Source of the DNA: Thermomonas sp. HDW16
Lineage (GTDB): Bacteria; Pseudomonadota; Gammaproteobacteria; Xanthomonadales; Xanthomonadaceae
Direction of reading: 5' to 3'
Length of the DNA stretch: 64,000 nt
Assembly (NCBI RefSeq): GCF_011302915.1
Contig: NZ_CP049872.1
Location: 868,001-932,000, forward strand
Position 1 is the stretch's first letter. Each line of letters starts with the position of its first letter. The notes under the pieces were generated by a model. That model was not told the DNA's origin. It saw only the letters and a program-made list of their open reading frames with translations, and ran no database searches. A program made the translations under genes and the position numbers. Below, piece by piece: positions 34,063 to 42,936 of the stretch.

Positions 34063-34223
34063 ATTGGGTGCGGGACGTCGTCAGCGGCATTGCAGTGGAT
34101 CGCAGGTCGCCAACCCATCCGACCGGTGCGCCTGGCGCGTCGGCGGTCGCTCGCGGGTCCGATACCCGTGGTGTTTTTTGAAACTGGGCTTTACCGAAAT
34201 ACCCATTGACGAGGAGCCATACC

Positions 34224-34667
34224 ATGGCCGTTAAGAAAGCTGCAAAGAAGGCTGCTAAGAAGCCGGCCGCCAAGAAGGCGGCGAAGAAAGTCGCCAAGAA
34301 GCCGGCGGCGAAGAAGGTAGCGAAGAAGAAGGTTGCCAAGAAGCCGGCCGCCAAGAAGGCTGCCAAGAAGGTCGCGAAGAAGCCGGCCGCCAAGAAGGCC
34401 GCCAAGAAAGTAGCGAAGAAGGTAGCGAAGAAGAAGCCAGCCGCCAAGAAGACTGCCAAGAAGGCCGTCAAGAAGGTCGCGAAGAAGGCTGCCAAGAAGG
34501 TAGCGAAGAAGCCGGCCGCCAAGAAGGCCGCCAAGAAGCCTGCTGCGAAGAAGGCTGCCAAGAAGCCTGCTGCGAAGAAGGCTGCCAAGAAGCCTGCTGC
34601 GAAGAAGAAGGCTGCCAAGAAGGCCAAGCCGGTTGCAATGCCGGCGATGCCCGCTCCGATGATGTAA
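34224..34667 (+). CDS. Histone H1-like DNA-binding protein (HctB type)
   Basis: A 147-residue protein made almost wholly of Lys, Ala, Pro and Val in repeats of the type AAKKPAAKKAAKK, ending in a Met/Pro-rich tail (AMPAMPAPMM). This composition matches the C-terminal domain of histone H1 and the HctB-like proteins of many proteobacteria, which bind DNA nonspecifically. GAGGAG seven bases before ATG 34224 fixes the start. The gene itself is strongly repetitive (the aagaagcc and gccaagaag words recur), so its length probably varies between strains. Confidence 0.9.
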   Translation: MAVKKAAKKAAKKPAAKKAAKKVAKKPAAKKVAKKKVAKKPAAKKAAKKVAKKPAAKKAAKKVAKKVAKKKPAAKKTAKKAVKKVAKKAAKKVAKKPAAKKAAKKPAAKKAAKKPAAKKAAKKPAAKKKAAKKAKPVAMPAMPAPMM

Positions 34668-34715
34668 GACGCACTGGTCGGGATCACCCGATCAGGCAGT
34701 CGCTGCACCCTGAAG

Positions 34716-34753
34716 ACCCTTCCCGTTGCCCAGGCGGGAGGGGTTTCTTTTTT
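34716..34753 (+). terminator. Intrinsic terminator of the histone-like gene
   Basis: ACCCTTCCCG (34716-34725) pairs with CGGGAGGGGT, followed by TTCTTTTTT. Confidence 0.9.
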
Positions 34754-34833
34754 GCTGCCGTGTGCGATGCACGCCGGCGGATCGAAGCGTCGGGAATGCC
34801 GACTTTTTTGCCGAACCGTTCGAATGCTTCAGT

Positions 34834-36180
34834 TTATTCCGGCGATGCGGTTGCGGCGGAGGCATCCACGCCAGCCGGTCCGGATTCATCGGCATACATC
34901 GTCGGTTCCGGTGCCGTCACGTCGTCATCCAGCCACTGGCCGCCGGTCAGCCCCAGCACGTTGTCGATGATGGTCGGCAGCAGCCCGGAAGGCAGGGCGC
35001 TCTCGCTGTTCCACAGGATCGCGATACCGATGTCGTGGTCGGGCAGGAGGGCCATCGCGCCGCGATAACCCTGCACCGCGCCGCCGTGGAAGACCAGGTC
35101 ATGGCCCGCGTAGTTGAAGGCACGCCACCCCAACGCATACCCAGCGGAACTCAGGCGCGTGCGGCGCCACGAGGAGCCACGCAATTCGCTTGGAGTGGAG
35201 ATCACCGGCGCGTGCAGCGTGGCCAGCAGCGGGGCAGGCAATACATCCGGACGATGGCCTGTCTGCGCGATCAGCCACTGCGCCATGTCGCTGATGCTGG
35301 CGTTGACGCCTGCGGCAGGTGCGACGCGGTAGTAGTTCGGCTTCGGCATCAGCGGCACCCAGCCGCCACGGCCGCGTACATGCGGCTTGGCCCAGCGCGC
35401 ACTGGCTTCGATGCCTTCCAGTCCGTAGCTGGCGTCGTGCATGCCCAGCGGCTTGAAGATGCGGCGCGCGACTTCTTCGCTGTAGAACTGGCCGGTGGCG
35501 GCAAACACCACGTCGCCGACCAGGCTGAATGCCACGTTCTGGTAGGCGTAGCACTGGCCAGGCGCGCAGGTCATCGGCGCATTCGCCATCTTCATCGTCA
35601 GCGCATGGAAATCGGCATTGCCTTCCAGGTCGCGGTCATAGGCGTTGCGTGTGAGACCCACGCGATGGCTGAGCAAGTCCGCCACGGTGACCTGTTGCGC
35701 GGCATTCGGTTGCGACAGTTTGAAATCGGGGACGTAATCGGTCAGCTTGCTGTCCCAGCGCAGCACGCCGTCGTTGACCAGGATGCCGGTCACGGTGCCG
35801 GCGAAGGATTTCGACAGCGAGGCCAGGCGGAACACGGTATGCGCATCCACCGGTTCGCCGTTGCGCGCGTCGGTGACGCCGTAGCCGCGCGCGCTCAGCA
35901 CGCGGCCGTTCTGCACGATGGCCACGGCAAGACCGGGGATGCGGCCGCCGGCGACCATCTGCTGCGCCATCGCCTCGAAGCTGCGCACGTCGATCGGATG
36001 CGCTGAGGCCTGCACCGCGTTCGATGGGTAGGTGGGCGCGTTGGCGGAGTGCGCGATTGTTGGGGATGCTGGTGGGCTGTGCCACTTCAGCCCGCTCTGC
36101 GCGGCTGAGCCCAAGGCCATTGGCAGCAGTGCCGCCACTAGCCCGATACGCCAAGCCTGCCGAGTGCTGTTGTCTTTCAT
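34834..36180 (-). CDS. Serine hydrolase of the beta-lactamase (class C/PBP-like) family
   Basis: A 448-residue exported protein. Its signal peptide has a hydrophobic core around WRIGLVAALLPMALGSAA. The catalytic Ser-x-x-Lys motif is RLASLSKSFAG and the Tyr-x-Asn motif is CYAYQNVAF, as in AmpC-like esterases and D-Ala-D-Ala peptidases; the C-terminal part has HGGAVQGYRG in the place of the KTG/HxG motif. Such proteins are usually esterases or peptidases rather than true beta-lactamases. ATG at 36180 is used. It is divergent from lemA. The substrate is unknown. Confidence 0.88.
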   Translation of the reverse strand: MKDNSTRQAWRIGLVAALLPMALGSAAQSGLKWHSPPASPTIAHSANAPTYPSNAVQASAHPIDVRSFEAMAQQMVAGGRIPGLAVAIVQNGRVLSARGYGVTDARNGEPVDAHTVFRLASLSKSFAGTVTGILVNDGVLRWDSKLTDYVPDFKLSQPNAAQQVTVADLLSHRVGLTRNAYDRDLEGNADFHALTMKMANAPMTCAPGQCYAYQNVAFSLVGDVVFAATGQFYSEEVARRIFKPLGMHDASYGLEGIEASARWAKPHVRGRGGWVPLMPKPNYYRVAPAAGVNASISDMAQWLIAQTGHRPDVLPAPLLATLHAPVISTPSELRGSSWRRTRLSSAGYALGWRAFNYAGHDLVFHGGAVQGYRGAMALLPDHDIGIAILWNSESALPSGLLPTIIDNVLGLTGGQWLDDDVTAPEPTMYADESGPAGVDASAATASPE

Positions 36181-36262
36181 CGGCCTTGCCCCCTGCGTAT
36201 GCTGCGAACTGCGCCTGATTCTAGCGCCTGTTTCCACGATTGCATGAATGAGGGGAGCTTTG

Positions 36263-36859
36263 ATGCTTACGCTTTTGATATTGCTGGTGATTGTGGCCGC
36301 CGTCGCATTCTGGGGCGTGGGTATCTATAACGGACTGGTGACCGCGCGGAATGCGTTCAAGAATGCCTTCGCGCAGATCGATGTGCAGTTGCAGCGGCGC
36401 TTCGACCTGATCCCGAACCTGGTGGAAGTCGCCAAGCAATACATGAGCCACGAGCGCGAAACGCTGGAAGCCGTGATCGCCGCGCGTTCAGCCGCACAAT
36501 CCGGTCTGTCCGCAGCGAAGGCGAAGCCCGGAGATCCGGAGGCGATGGCCACGCTTGCCGTCGCACAGGGTCAGTTGAATGCTGGCCTGGGTCGTCTGCT
36601 GGCAGTGGCCGAGGCCTACCCGGATCTCAAGGCCAACCAGAACATGATGCAGCTCACCGAGGAGCTGACCAGCACCGAGAACAAAGTCGCGTTCGCGCGG
36701 CAGGCGTTCAACGATGCGGTGATGGCCTACAACAACAAGCGCGAAGTGTTCCCCAACAGCATCTTCGCCGGCATGTTCAATTTCGCACCGGCCACCCTGC
36801 TGGAGATCCCGGCGGACAAGCAGGTCGAAGTGCGCGCCGCGCCGAAAGTGCAGTTCTGA
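36263..36859 (+). CDS. lemA: LemA family protein
   Basis: A 198-residue protein with an N-terminal membrane helix (residues 2-22) and a helical-bundle domain containing the family signatures NAFKNAFAQIDVQLQRRFDLIPNLV (split here as NAFKNAFAQIDV and RRFDLIPNLVE) and FNDAVMAYNN. LemA proteins commonly pair with membrane peptidases. AGGGGAG five bases before ATG 36263 fixes the start. The M48 gene follows after 55 bp. Confidence 0.94.
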   Translation: MLTLLILLVIVAAVAFWGVGIYNGLVTARNAFKNAFAQIDVQLQRRFDLIPNLVEVAKQYMSHERETLEAVIAARSAAQSGLSAAKAKPGDPEAMATLAVAQGQLNAGLGRLLAVAEAYPDLKANQNMMQLTEELTSTENKVAFARQAFNDAVMAYNNKREVFPNSIFAGMFNFAPATLLEIPADKQVEVRAAPKVQF

Positions 36860-36914
36860 TCCAAGTTAACGCCGGCCGCGCGCGCGCGACTGGCGTCGTT
36901 CGGGGGCGACACGG

Positions 36915-38801
36915 ATGAATTTCTTCGAACAACAGGCCGCCGCGCGGCGCCACTCGTCGCGGTTGGTACTCCTGTTCGCGCTGGCGGTGGTCGGCATCGT
37001 GATCGCGGTGGACATCGCCACATGGGCGACCACCGGCTCCACCGGCGCGTTGGCGTTCAGCACCATCGCCACGCTGGCGGTGATCGGGTTTGGCTCGATG
37101 TACCGCATCGCCAGCCTGCGCGGCGGCGGCGAGCCGGTCGCCTTGCAGATGGGCGGAGTGCCGGTGTCGGAAGACACCACTGACTTCAATTTGCGCCGGT
37201 TGCGCAACGTGGTGGAGGAAATCGCCATCGCTTCCGGCGTGCCGGTGCCGAAACTCTACGTGCTGGAGCACGAGGCCGCGATCAATGCCTTCGCCGCCGG
37301 CTACTCCACGTCCGATGCCGTGGTCGCGGTCACCCGAGGCGCATTGGACAAACTCAATCGCGACGAACTGCAGGGCGTGATCGCCCACGAGTTCAGCTAC
37401 ATCCTCAACGGCGACATGCGCCTGAATATCCGCCTGATCGGCGGACTGTTCGGCATCCTGATGATCGGCTTGATCGGTCGCAAGATCCTCTGGCACGGGC
37501 GCTTCAGTGGCCGTAACAAAGGAGCCGGCGCGGTGCTGGGGGCGGCGATCGTGGCGATGGCGGTCGGCTACGTCGGCCTGTTCTTCGGCCGCATGATCAA
37601 GGCCGGCGTAAGTCGTTCGCGCGAGACCCTGGCCGATGCCAGTGCGGTGCAGTTCACCCGACAGGCGCAGGGATTGGCGGGTGCGCTGAAGAAGATCGGC
37701 GGCCTGCACGAAGGCGCGAAATTGAACGACCGCAGCGATGCCGAGGAAGTCAGCCACATGCTGTTCGGCGACGGCGTTGGCTTCTCCGGATTGTTCGCCA
37801 CCCATCCGCCGCTGCTCAAGCGCATCCAGGCGCTGGAGCCCGGCTTCAACAGAGAAGCGCTGGAGCACCTGCAGGCGAAGTGGCTGGCGTCGCCGCCCAG
37901 TGGCCTGGACGAAGACGTGCAGCTGGGGTTGAACGGGGCGAGCGGCTCGTGCCTGCCCGGCGTATCGCAACAAATCGATGTGACACCACCGATGGTCGCC
38001 GCGCAGGTCGCCTCACCGGCTGCCGACGACTACAAGCGCGCCGACGCCATCGTTGGCAGCATTCCCGAAGCGCTGCGCGATCTTGCCGGGCAACGCGATG
38101 CGGTGATGCCGTTGCTGCTGGCCTTGTTGCTGGCCGACGATGAGGCGCTGGCGTCGTTGCAGCAAGAAGAGGTCGCCGCGCGCATGGGCGCTTCAGCCGC
38201 CGAGCACGCTATGCGCATCCACCAGCAACTGACCGCCGACCTGCATCCGATGTTGCGCTTGCCGCTGGCGGCATTGGCCTTCCCGGTGCTGCGGCTGCGC
38301 CCGCGACCGGAACTGGGGACATTCCTCGATGCCGTGCATGCGGTGGTGAACGCCGACGGGCAGGTCTCGCTGTTCGAGTACTGTCTGGGCCGGTTGCTGA
38401 CCGTGCAGGTGGTGGAATCGCTGGATCCGTCGCGTTATGCACGCTTCGGCCGGAGAAAGCCCGGTAACGTGCGCAACGAATTCGCCACGCTGCTGGCGGT
38501 CGTCGCGCAGGCCGGCCATGACGATGCCGCGTCCGCGCAACGCGCCTACCTTGCAGGCTTGCAGCGCGTGCTGCCGCGCGACCACCTGCCGTACGCGCCG
38601 CCGGCCAACGGCGTGTTGGCGCTCGACGCCGTGTGGGAGCCGCTGGATGCGCTGGATCCGCTGGCCAAGCAGGCGATGGTGGAAGCCGTCACCGCCTCCG
38701 TCAGCCACGACGGCCGCGTCAGCGTGGCCGAATCCGAACTGCTGCGCACCATCTGCGGCGTGTTGCATTGCCCGTTGCCGCCGATGCTGGAAAGGGGGTG
38801 A
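36915..38801 (+). CDS. M48-family membrane metallopeptidase with altered zinc motif
   Basis: A 628-residue protein of the LemA-linked M48 group. Helices lie at about residues 15-35, 38-57, 175-190 and 205-225, with the peptidase domain between and after them. The C-terminal 240 residues are a helical extension. The zinc motif, normally HEFSH followed by ILNGDMRLN, here reads HEFSY: the second histidine codon is TAC at 37398-37400. The glutamate of the third ligand region (SRETLADASAVQFTR) is present. Loss of one zinc ligand may leave it weak or inactive as a protease; a sequencing error is also possible. Confidence 0.88.
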   Translation: MNFFEQQAAARRHSSRLVLLFALAVVGIVIAVDIATWATTGSTGALAFSTIATLAVIGFGSMYRIASLRGGGEPVALQMGGVPVSEDTTDFNLRRLRNVVEEIAIASGVPVPKLYVLEHEAAINAFAAGYSTSDAVVAVTRGALDKLNRDELQGVIAHEFSYILNGDMRLNIRLIGGLFGILMIGLIGRKILWHGRFSGRNKGAGAVLGAAIVAMAVGYVGLFFGRMIKAGVSRSRETLADASAVQFTRQAQGLAGALKKIGGLHEGAKLNDRSDAEEVSHMLFGDGVGFSGLFATHPPLLKRIQALEPGFNREALEHLQAKWLASPPSGLDEDVQLGLNGASGSCLPGVSQQIDVTPPMVAAQVASPAADDYKRADAIVGSIPEALRDLAGQRDAVMPLLLALLLADDEALASLQQEEVAARMGASAAEHAMRIHQQLTADLHPMLRLPLAALAFPVLRLRPRPELGTFLDAVHAVVNADGQVSLFEYCLGRLLTVQVVESLDPSRYARFGRRKPGNVRNEFATLLAVVAQAGHDDAASAQRAYLAGLQRVLPRDHLPYAPPANGVLALDAVWEPLDALDPLAKQAMVEAVTASVSHDGRVSVAESELLRTICGVLHCPLPPMLERG

Positions 38802-38839
38802 TATCCCGATTCCGCTGGTTGTCAGACGCAGCCAGCGTC

Positions 38840-38943
38840 GCCCGGGTAGAGCCAAAGGCGAAATCCGGGATTCTTTGCGTCATCCAAGAAACGACGGTTC
38901 GATTGCGGTGCATTCCCGGGTTTCGCTGTGCTCTACCCGGGCC
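38840..38943. repeat. Inverted pair of GTAG-headed REP-like elements
   Basis: Copy 1 (plus, from 38840) reads GCCCGGGTAGAGCC..., then GGCGAAATCCGGGATTC. Copy 2 (minus, 38943 down to 38910) reads GGCCCGGGTAGAGC..., then AGCGAAACCCGGGAATGC. They face each other with about 40 bp between. They lie in the 163-bp gap between the M48 gene and the convergent GMC gene. The GTAG head fits REP elements of Xanthomonadaceae, but the core differs from the pair at 10.1 kb, so two REP classes may exist here. Confidence 0.65.
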
Positions 38944-38964
38944 ATGTGTTGGATCTCGCGTTGA

Positions 38965-40542
38965 TCAACCCGCATTGATCAGATCCGCCGCACGCTCCGC
39001 GATCATGATCGTCGGCGCGTTGGTGTTGCCGCCGATCAGGCTTGGCATCACCGAGGCATCGACTACACGCAGGCCATCGACGCCACGCACGCGCAGGCTG
39101 GCATCGACCACCGAAGCCTCGTCGTCGCCCATCCGGCAGGTGCCGACCGGGTGGTACACGGATTCGGCCTTGGCGCGGATGAATTCGATCAATTCGGCAT
39201 CGGACAGGTCGTTGCGCTTGGGGAAGATCGGCGCGCCGCGGTAGGGGTCGAACGCGCGCTGGGCAAAGATCGAGCGGCTGATCTTGGCGCACTCCAGCAT
39301 CATCTTCAGGTCGAAGCCTTCGGCGTCGCTGAGGTAATTCGCCTGGATGCGCGGCTTGTCGCTGGCGCGGTTGCTGGCAAGCGTCAGCCGGCCGCGGCTG
39401 CGCGGGCGCAGGAAGCAGGCGTGCAGGGTGTAGCCGTCGCCCGAGAGACGGTTGCGGCCGTGGTCGTCGAGCATCGCCGGCACGAAGTGGAACTGGATGT
39501 CGGCGCGTTCGTCCGGTGCCAGTGGCGAGCGGAAGAAGCCGCCGGCCTCGGCGAGATTGCTGCTGCCCGCGCCCTTGTGGCCGCGCAGGAAGTAGTCGAA
39601 CGCCATCTTCGGTTCGTTGATGCGGTCGTAGGTGATGCGCCGGGTCGAGTGCTGCAGCGTGCAGACATCGAGGTGGTCTTGCAGGTTGCCGCCAACACCT
39701 GCTGCATCGTGCACCACGTCGATGCCGAGCCGGCGCAATTCATCGGCCGGGCCGATGCCGGACAGCATCAACGTCTGCGGCGAATTGATCGCGCCACCGC
39801 ACAGGAGGATTTCGCGCGCGGCGGGCTGGTGGAAGGCCTTGCCCAGCATCGAATAAGTCACGCCGTTGGCACGGCGACCGTCGAAGGTGATGCGGCTGAC
39901 CAACGCGCCGGTATGCACGGTCAGGTTGGGCCGCGGCTTGGCCGGATCGAGGTAGGCAACCGCGGACGAGCAGCGCGCACCATCGCGCTGGGTGACCTGG
40001 TACAGGCCGGCGCCCTGTTGTTGCGGGCCGTTGAAATCGTGGTTGGCGGGGATGCCGGCCTGGCCTGCGGCATCGATGAACACCTGCGACAAAGGATTGC
40101 TGTGGCGCAGGTCGCTGACGCTGAGCGGCCCATCGCCGCCGTGCAGCGCATCGCCGCCACGCGTGTTGCCTTCGGAACGCTTGAAGTAGGGCAGCACCGC
40201 GTTCCAGTCCCAGCCGGTGGCTGTCTGCGCCCAGTCGTCGTAGTCGCGCGGCACGCCGCGGATGTAGCACATCGCGTTGATCGAACTGGAACCACCCAGA
40301 ACCTTGCCGCGCGGCCACCACAACGTGCGGTTGTCGAGCTGCGGCTCCGGCGCGGTGTCGTAGTCCCAGTTCACGCCCTTGCGGTTGACCAGTTTGGCCA
40401 GCCCGGCGGGCATGTGGATGAAGGGATGCCAGTCGCGCGGGCCGGCTTCCAGCAGCAGCACCTTGACGTTGGGGTCTTCGCTCAGGCGATTGGCGAGCAC
40501 GCAGCCGGCGGAACCGGCGCCGATGATGATGTAGTCGAACAC
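38965..40542 (-). CDS. GMC-family FAD oxidoreductase (choline/alcohol dehydrogenase type)
   Basis: A 525-residue flavoprotein. The FAD-binding start is YIIIGAGSAGCVLANRLSE. The GMC signature lies in GKVLGGSSSINAMCYIRG, and the catalytic-domain end has YHPVGTCRMG with the His, then GGNTNAPTIMIAERAADLI. It oxidises a primary alcohol to the aldehyde; no betaine aldehyde dehydrogenase or choline transporter lies nearby, so choline is not supported. The start codon is GTG at 40542. It is divergent from the MFS gene. Confidence 0.92.
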   Translation of the reverse strand: MFDYIIIGAGSAGCVLANRLSEDPNVKVLLLEAGPRDWHPFIHMPAGLAKLVNRKGVNWDYDTAPEPQLDNRTLWWPRGKVLGGSSSINAMCYIRGVPRDYDDWAQTATGWDWNAVLPYFKRSEGNTRGGDALHGGDGPLSVSDLRHSNPLSQVFIDAAGQAGIPANHDFNGPQQQGAGLYQVTQRDGARCSSAVAYLDPAKPRPNLTVHTGALVSRITFDGRRANGVTYSMLGKAFHQPAAREILLCGGAINSPQTLMLSGIGPADELRRLGIDVVHDAAGVGGNLQDHLDVCTLQHSTRRITYDRINEPKMAFDYFLRGHKGAGSSNLAEAGGFFRSPLAPDERADIQFHFVPAMLDDHGRNRLSGDGYTLHACFLRPRSRGRLTLASNRASDKPRIQANYLSDAEGFDLKMMLECAKISRSIFAQRAFDPYRGAPIFPKRNDLSDAELIEFIRAKAESVYHPVGTCRMGDDEASVVDASLRVRGVDGLRVVDASVMPSLIGGNTNAPTIMIAERAADLINAG

Positions 40543-40677
40543 TGACCGTCCCGCAACGATGACCCGTGGACGCTATGCGCCATCGCTAGAGCAAATGCTC
40601 GGTGGAATGCAAGGGTGGTGCGGTTGCGTGCGCCGGGTTACCGTTGCGCAACGCCGCGTTCGGGTTCGATGCACGCC

Positions 40678-42033
40678 ATGACGGAAGCCACCGCCACGAC
40701 CGGACGATTCGGCCGTTTTCGCAACGCGCTTGGCGAATCGCCGCCGCTGCTGTGGTCGTTCCTGTATTTCTTCTGCCTGCTGAGCGGCTATTACGTGCTG
40801 CGCCCGGTGCGCGAGGCGATGGGTGCCTCCAACGACGTCGCCACCGTGTTTCCGCCGGCGATGATCGAGTTCTTCACCGCGCGCGGCATTTCGCTGAAAG
40901 ACCTCACCCTGCAGATCCTGTTCACCTGCACCTTCCTGATCATGCTGGTACTGCAGCCGGTCTATGGCTGGCTGGTCAGCCGCTATCCGCGCCGGATCTT
41001 CCTGCCGGTGGTGTACGGCTTCTTCATCGTCACACTGCTGGGGTTCTACGTGATGTTCGACAGCGGCGTGCCTGGTCGCGGCATGGCGTTCTTCCTGTGG
41101 ATCACCGTGTTCAACCTGTTCGCGGTGGCGGTGTTCTGGAGCTTCATGGCCGATGTCTACGACAACGTCGAGGCGCGTCGCTACTACGGCTACATCGGCG
41201 CGGCCGGCACCATCGGCGCGATCGTAGGTCCGATGCTGACCCGCGCATTGGTCGAGCGCATCGGCATCGCCAACCTGATGTTGGTTTCGGCCGGGTTCCT
41301 GCTGATGTGCATCGTCTGCCTGCTGCGACTGCGCGCGCATGCAGTGCAGCGCGAGGCGCAGCGCAAGATCACCAGTGGCGAAGTACCGATGGGCGGCACC
41401 GTGTGGGCCGGCCTGAAGTTGGTGGTCAAGGAACCGCTGCTGCGCTGGATGGCGGTGCTGACCCTGTTCGGCGTGGGCGTGGGTACGCTGCTGTACAACG
41501 AGCAGGCGGCGATCGTGCGCCAGTTCTATCCGGATCCGGAATTGGCGACCGCGTACTACGCCAACATCGACCTAGCGGTGAACGCGCTGACCCTGTTCGT
41601 GCAGATTTTCGTCACCCGCGCACTGCTGTCGCGCTTCGGCATCGGCCCCGCGCTGCTGATTCCGGGCGGCGCGATCATTCTGGGTTATGCCGCGCTGGCG
41701 GCATCGCCGCTGCCGCTGCTGGTGGCGGTGGTGCAGGTGGTGACCCGCGCCAGCGAGTTCTCGCTGGCCAAGCCCGCGCGCGAGACGATCTACACCCGCG
41801 TGCCGCGCGAATGGCGTTACAAGGCCGGCGCGGCCATCGATACGGTGATCTATCGCGGCGGCGACCTCACCTTCGTCTGGGTGCACAAATTCTTGGCCGC
41901 GTTCGGCTCGCAGGCGGTGTTCGGCGCTGGCCTGCTTGTCGCATGCGGCATGACCATGGGTGCATTCGGCGTGCTGCGCGAGGCGAAGAAATTGCCCGAG
42001 GCGCGCGCGCGCGGAGATGGCGCATCGGACTGA
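40678..42033 (+). CDS. MFS transporter related to NTP/NTP antiporters
   Basis: A 451-residue polytopic membrane protein with about 12 helices. Its start (ALGESPPLLWSFLYFFCLLSGYYVLRPVREAMG) and the SFMADVYDNVEARRYYGYIGAAGTIGAIVGP segment resemble the bacterial proteins related to the plastid/rickettsial ATP/ADP translocase (TLC) family, often annotated 'NTP/NTP exchange transporter' or simply MFS. For a free-living bacterium the substrate is uncertain. ATG at 40678 is chosen over 40669 by alignment to the usual start. It is coupled to the phosphoesterase gene after 8 bases. Confidence 0.8.
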   Translation: MTEATATTGRFGRFRNALGESPPLLWSFLYFFCLLSGYYVLRPVREAMGASNDVATVFPPAMIEFFTARGISLKDLTLQILFTCTFLIMLVLQPVYGWLVSRYPRRIFLPVVYGFFIVTLLGFYVMFDSGVPGRGMAFFLWITVFNLFAVAVFWSFMADVYDNVEARRYYGYIGAAGTIGAIVGPMLTRALVERIGIANLMLVSAGFLLMCIVCLLRLRAHAVQREAQRKITSGEVPMGGTVWAGLKLVVKEPLLRWMAVLTLFGVGVGTLLYNEQAAIVRQFYPDPELATAYYANIDLAVNALTLFVQIFVTRALLSRFGIGPALLIPGGAIILGYAALAASPLPLLVAVVQVVTRASEFSLAKPARETIYTRVPREWRYKAGAAIDTVIYRGGDLTFVWVHKFLAAFGSQAVFGAGLLVACGMTMGAFGVLREAKKLPEARARGDGASD

Positions 42034-42041
42034 TCAAGCAT

Positions 42042-42914
42042 GTGTTGCGTTCGCGCCGGCAGCGCTGGGCGTGGGCGCTGTTCCTTGCCGTGCTGATGGT
42101 CGCGGTGTACGGCTTCGTCATCGAGCCCGGGCGATTGATACAGCGCGATTACATGCTGGCCTTGCGCGGCTGGCCGGCCGCCTGCGATGGCCTGCGCATC
42201 GACGTGGTGGCCGATACCCATACTGGCTCACCGCGCAACGGCGTCGAGCATCTGGATCGCTGGGTACAGGCACTGATCGACAGCGACGCGCCCATCGTGT
42301 TGATGGGCGGCGACTACGTGATCCTCAGCGTGCTGGCTGGTACCTACGTACCCGCAGACGTCATCGCCGAGCACTTGAAGCCGCTGACCGCGCGCAAGCA
42401 GGTGTATGGCGTGCTGGGCAACCACGATTGGTGGAAGAACGGCAAGGAAATTTCGCGCGCGTTCTCCGCGGCGGGCGTGAAGATGATCGACAACCGGGCA
42501 CTGCCGGTGCAGGTTGGGGCCTGTCGCTTCTGGCTGGCCGGCCTGGGCGACAAGCTGGAAGGCCGGCCGGATGTGCCGGGCACGTTCGCGCGCATTCCTG
42601 CTGGCGCGCCGGTGATCGCGCTGACCCACGAGCCATCGCTATGGCCGCGATTGCCGTCGACAGCGGCGCTGACCGTGGCCGGGCATACCCATGGCGGGCA
42701 GATCAATCCGTTTGGCGTGTTCACGCCGCGTCGGTTTCGCGCGGACTCGCACGCATTGCGTGGTGTCTATGCCGAAGGCGGACACACGCTGTTCGTCACA
42801 CCTGGTATCGGCACCAGCATCCTGCCGATGCGGTTGGGGGTGCCACCGGAGGTTTCGCGGTTGAGGTTGCGGGGGGATGCGGCCAGCGCGGCGACAAGGA
42901 TACCGCCGCGCTGA
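42042..42914 (+). CDS. Membrane-anchored metallophosphoesterase (YkuE-like)
   Basis: A 290-residue calcineurin-like phosphoesterase behind one N-terminal membrane helix (RWAWALFLAVLMVAVYGFVI). Metal-ligand motifs appear in order: VVADTHTGS, LMGGDYV, LGNHDWW, LTHEP and VAGHTHGGQI. The first motif has ADTH where many have SDLH or SDTH. The only in-frame start of suitable position is GTG at 42042, eight bases after the MFS stop codon, so the two genes are likely one operon. The substrate is unknown. Confidence 0.85.
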   Translation: MLRSRRQRWAWALFLAVLMVAVYGFVIEPGRLIQRDYMLALRGWPAACDGLRIDVVADTHTGSPRNGVEHLDRWVQALIDSDAPIVLMGGDYVILSVLAGTYVPADVIAEHLKPLTARKQVYGVLGNHDWWKNGKEISRAFSAAGVKMIDNRALPVQVGACRFWLAGLGDKLEGRPDVPGTFARIPAGAPVIALTHEPSLWPRLPSTAALTVAGHTHGGQINPFGVFTPRRFRADSHALRGVYAEGGHTLFVTPGIGTSILPMRLGVPPEVSRLRLRGDAASAATRIPPR

Positions 42915-42936
42915 ATCTTGATGCGTCCACGGAAAA

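Noticed and set aside
33735..34181. A possible 148-residue protein in the gene-free stretch
   Set aside because: No ribosome-binding site, no recognisable domain, and it overlaps the structured RNA and its terminator.
34224..34667. CRISPR-like or satellite repeats
   Set aside because: The repeats are in-frame codons for a histone H1-like protein, without constant spacers.
34834..36180. Antibiotic-resistance beta-lactamase
   Set aside because: The SxxK and YxN motifs fit the wider class C-like serine hydrolase family; nothing specific to AmpC-type resistance enzymes or an AmpR gene is present.
38965..40542. Choline dehydrogenase betA
   Set aside because: The protein is a GMC oxidoreductase, but no betB, betI or choline transporter is nearby, so substrate specificity is not supported.
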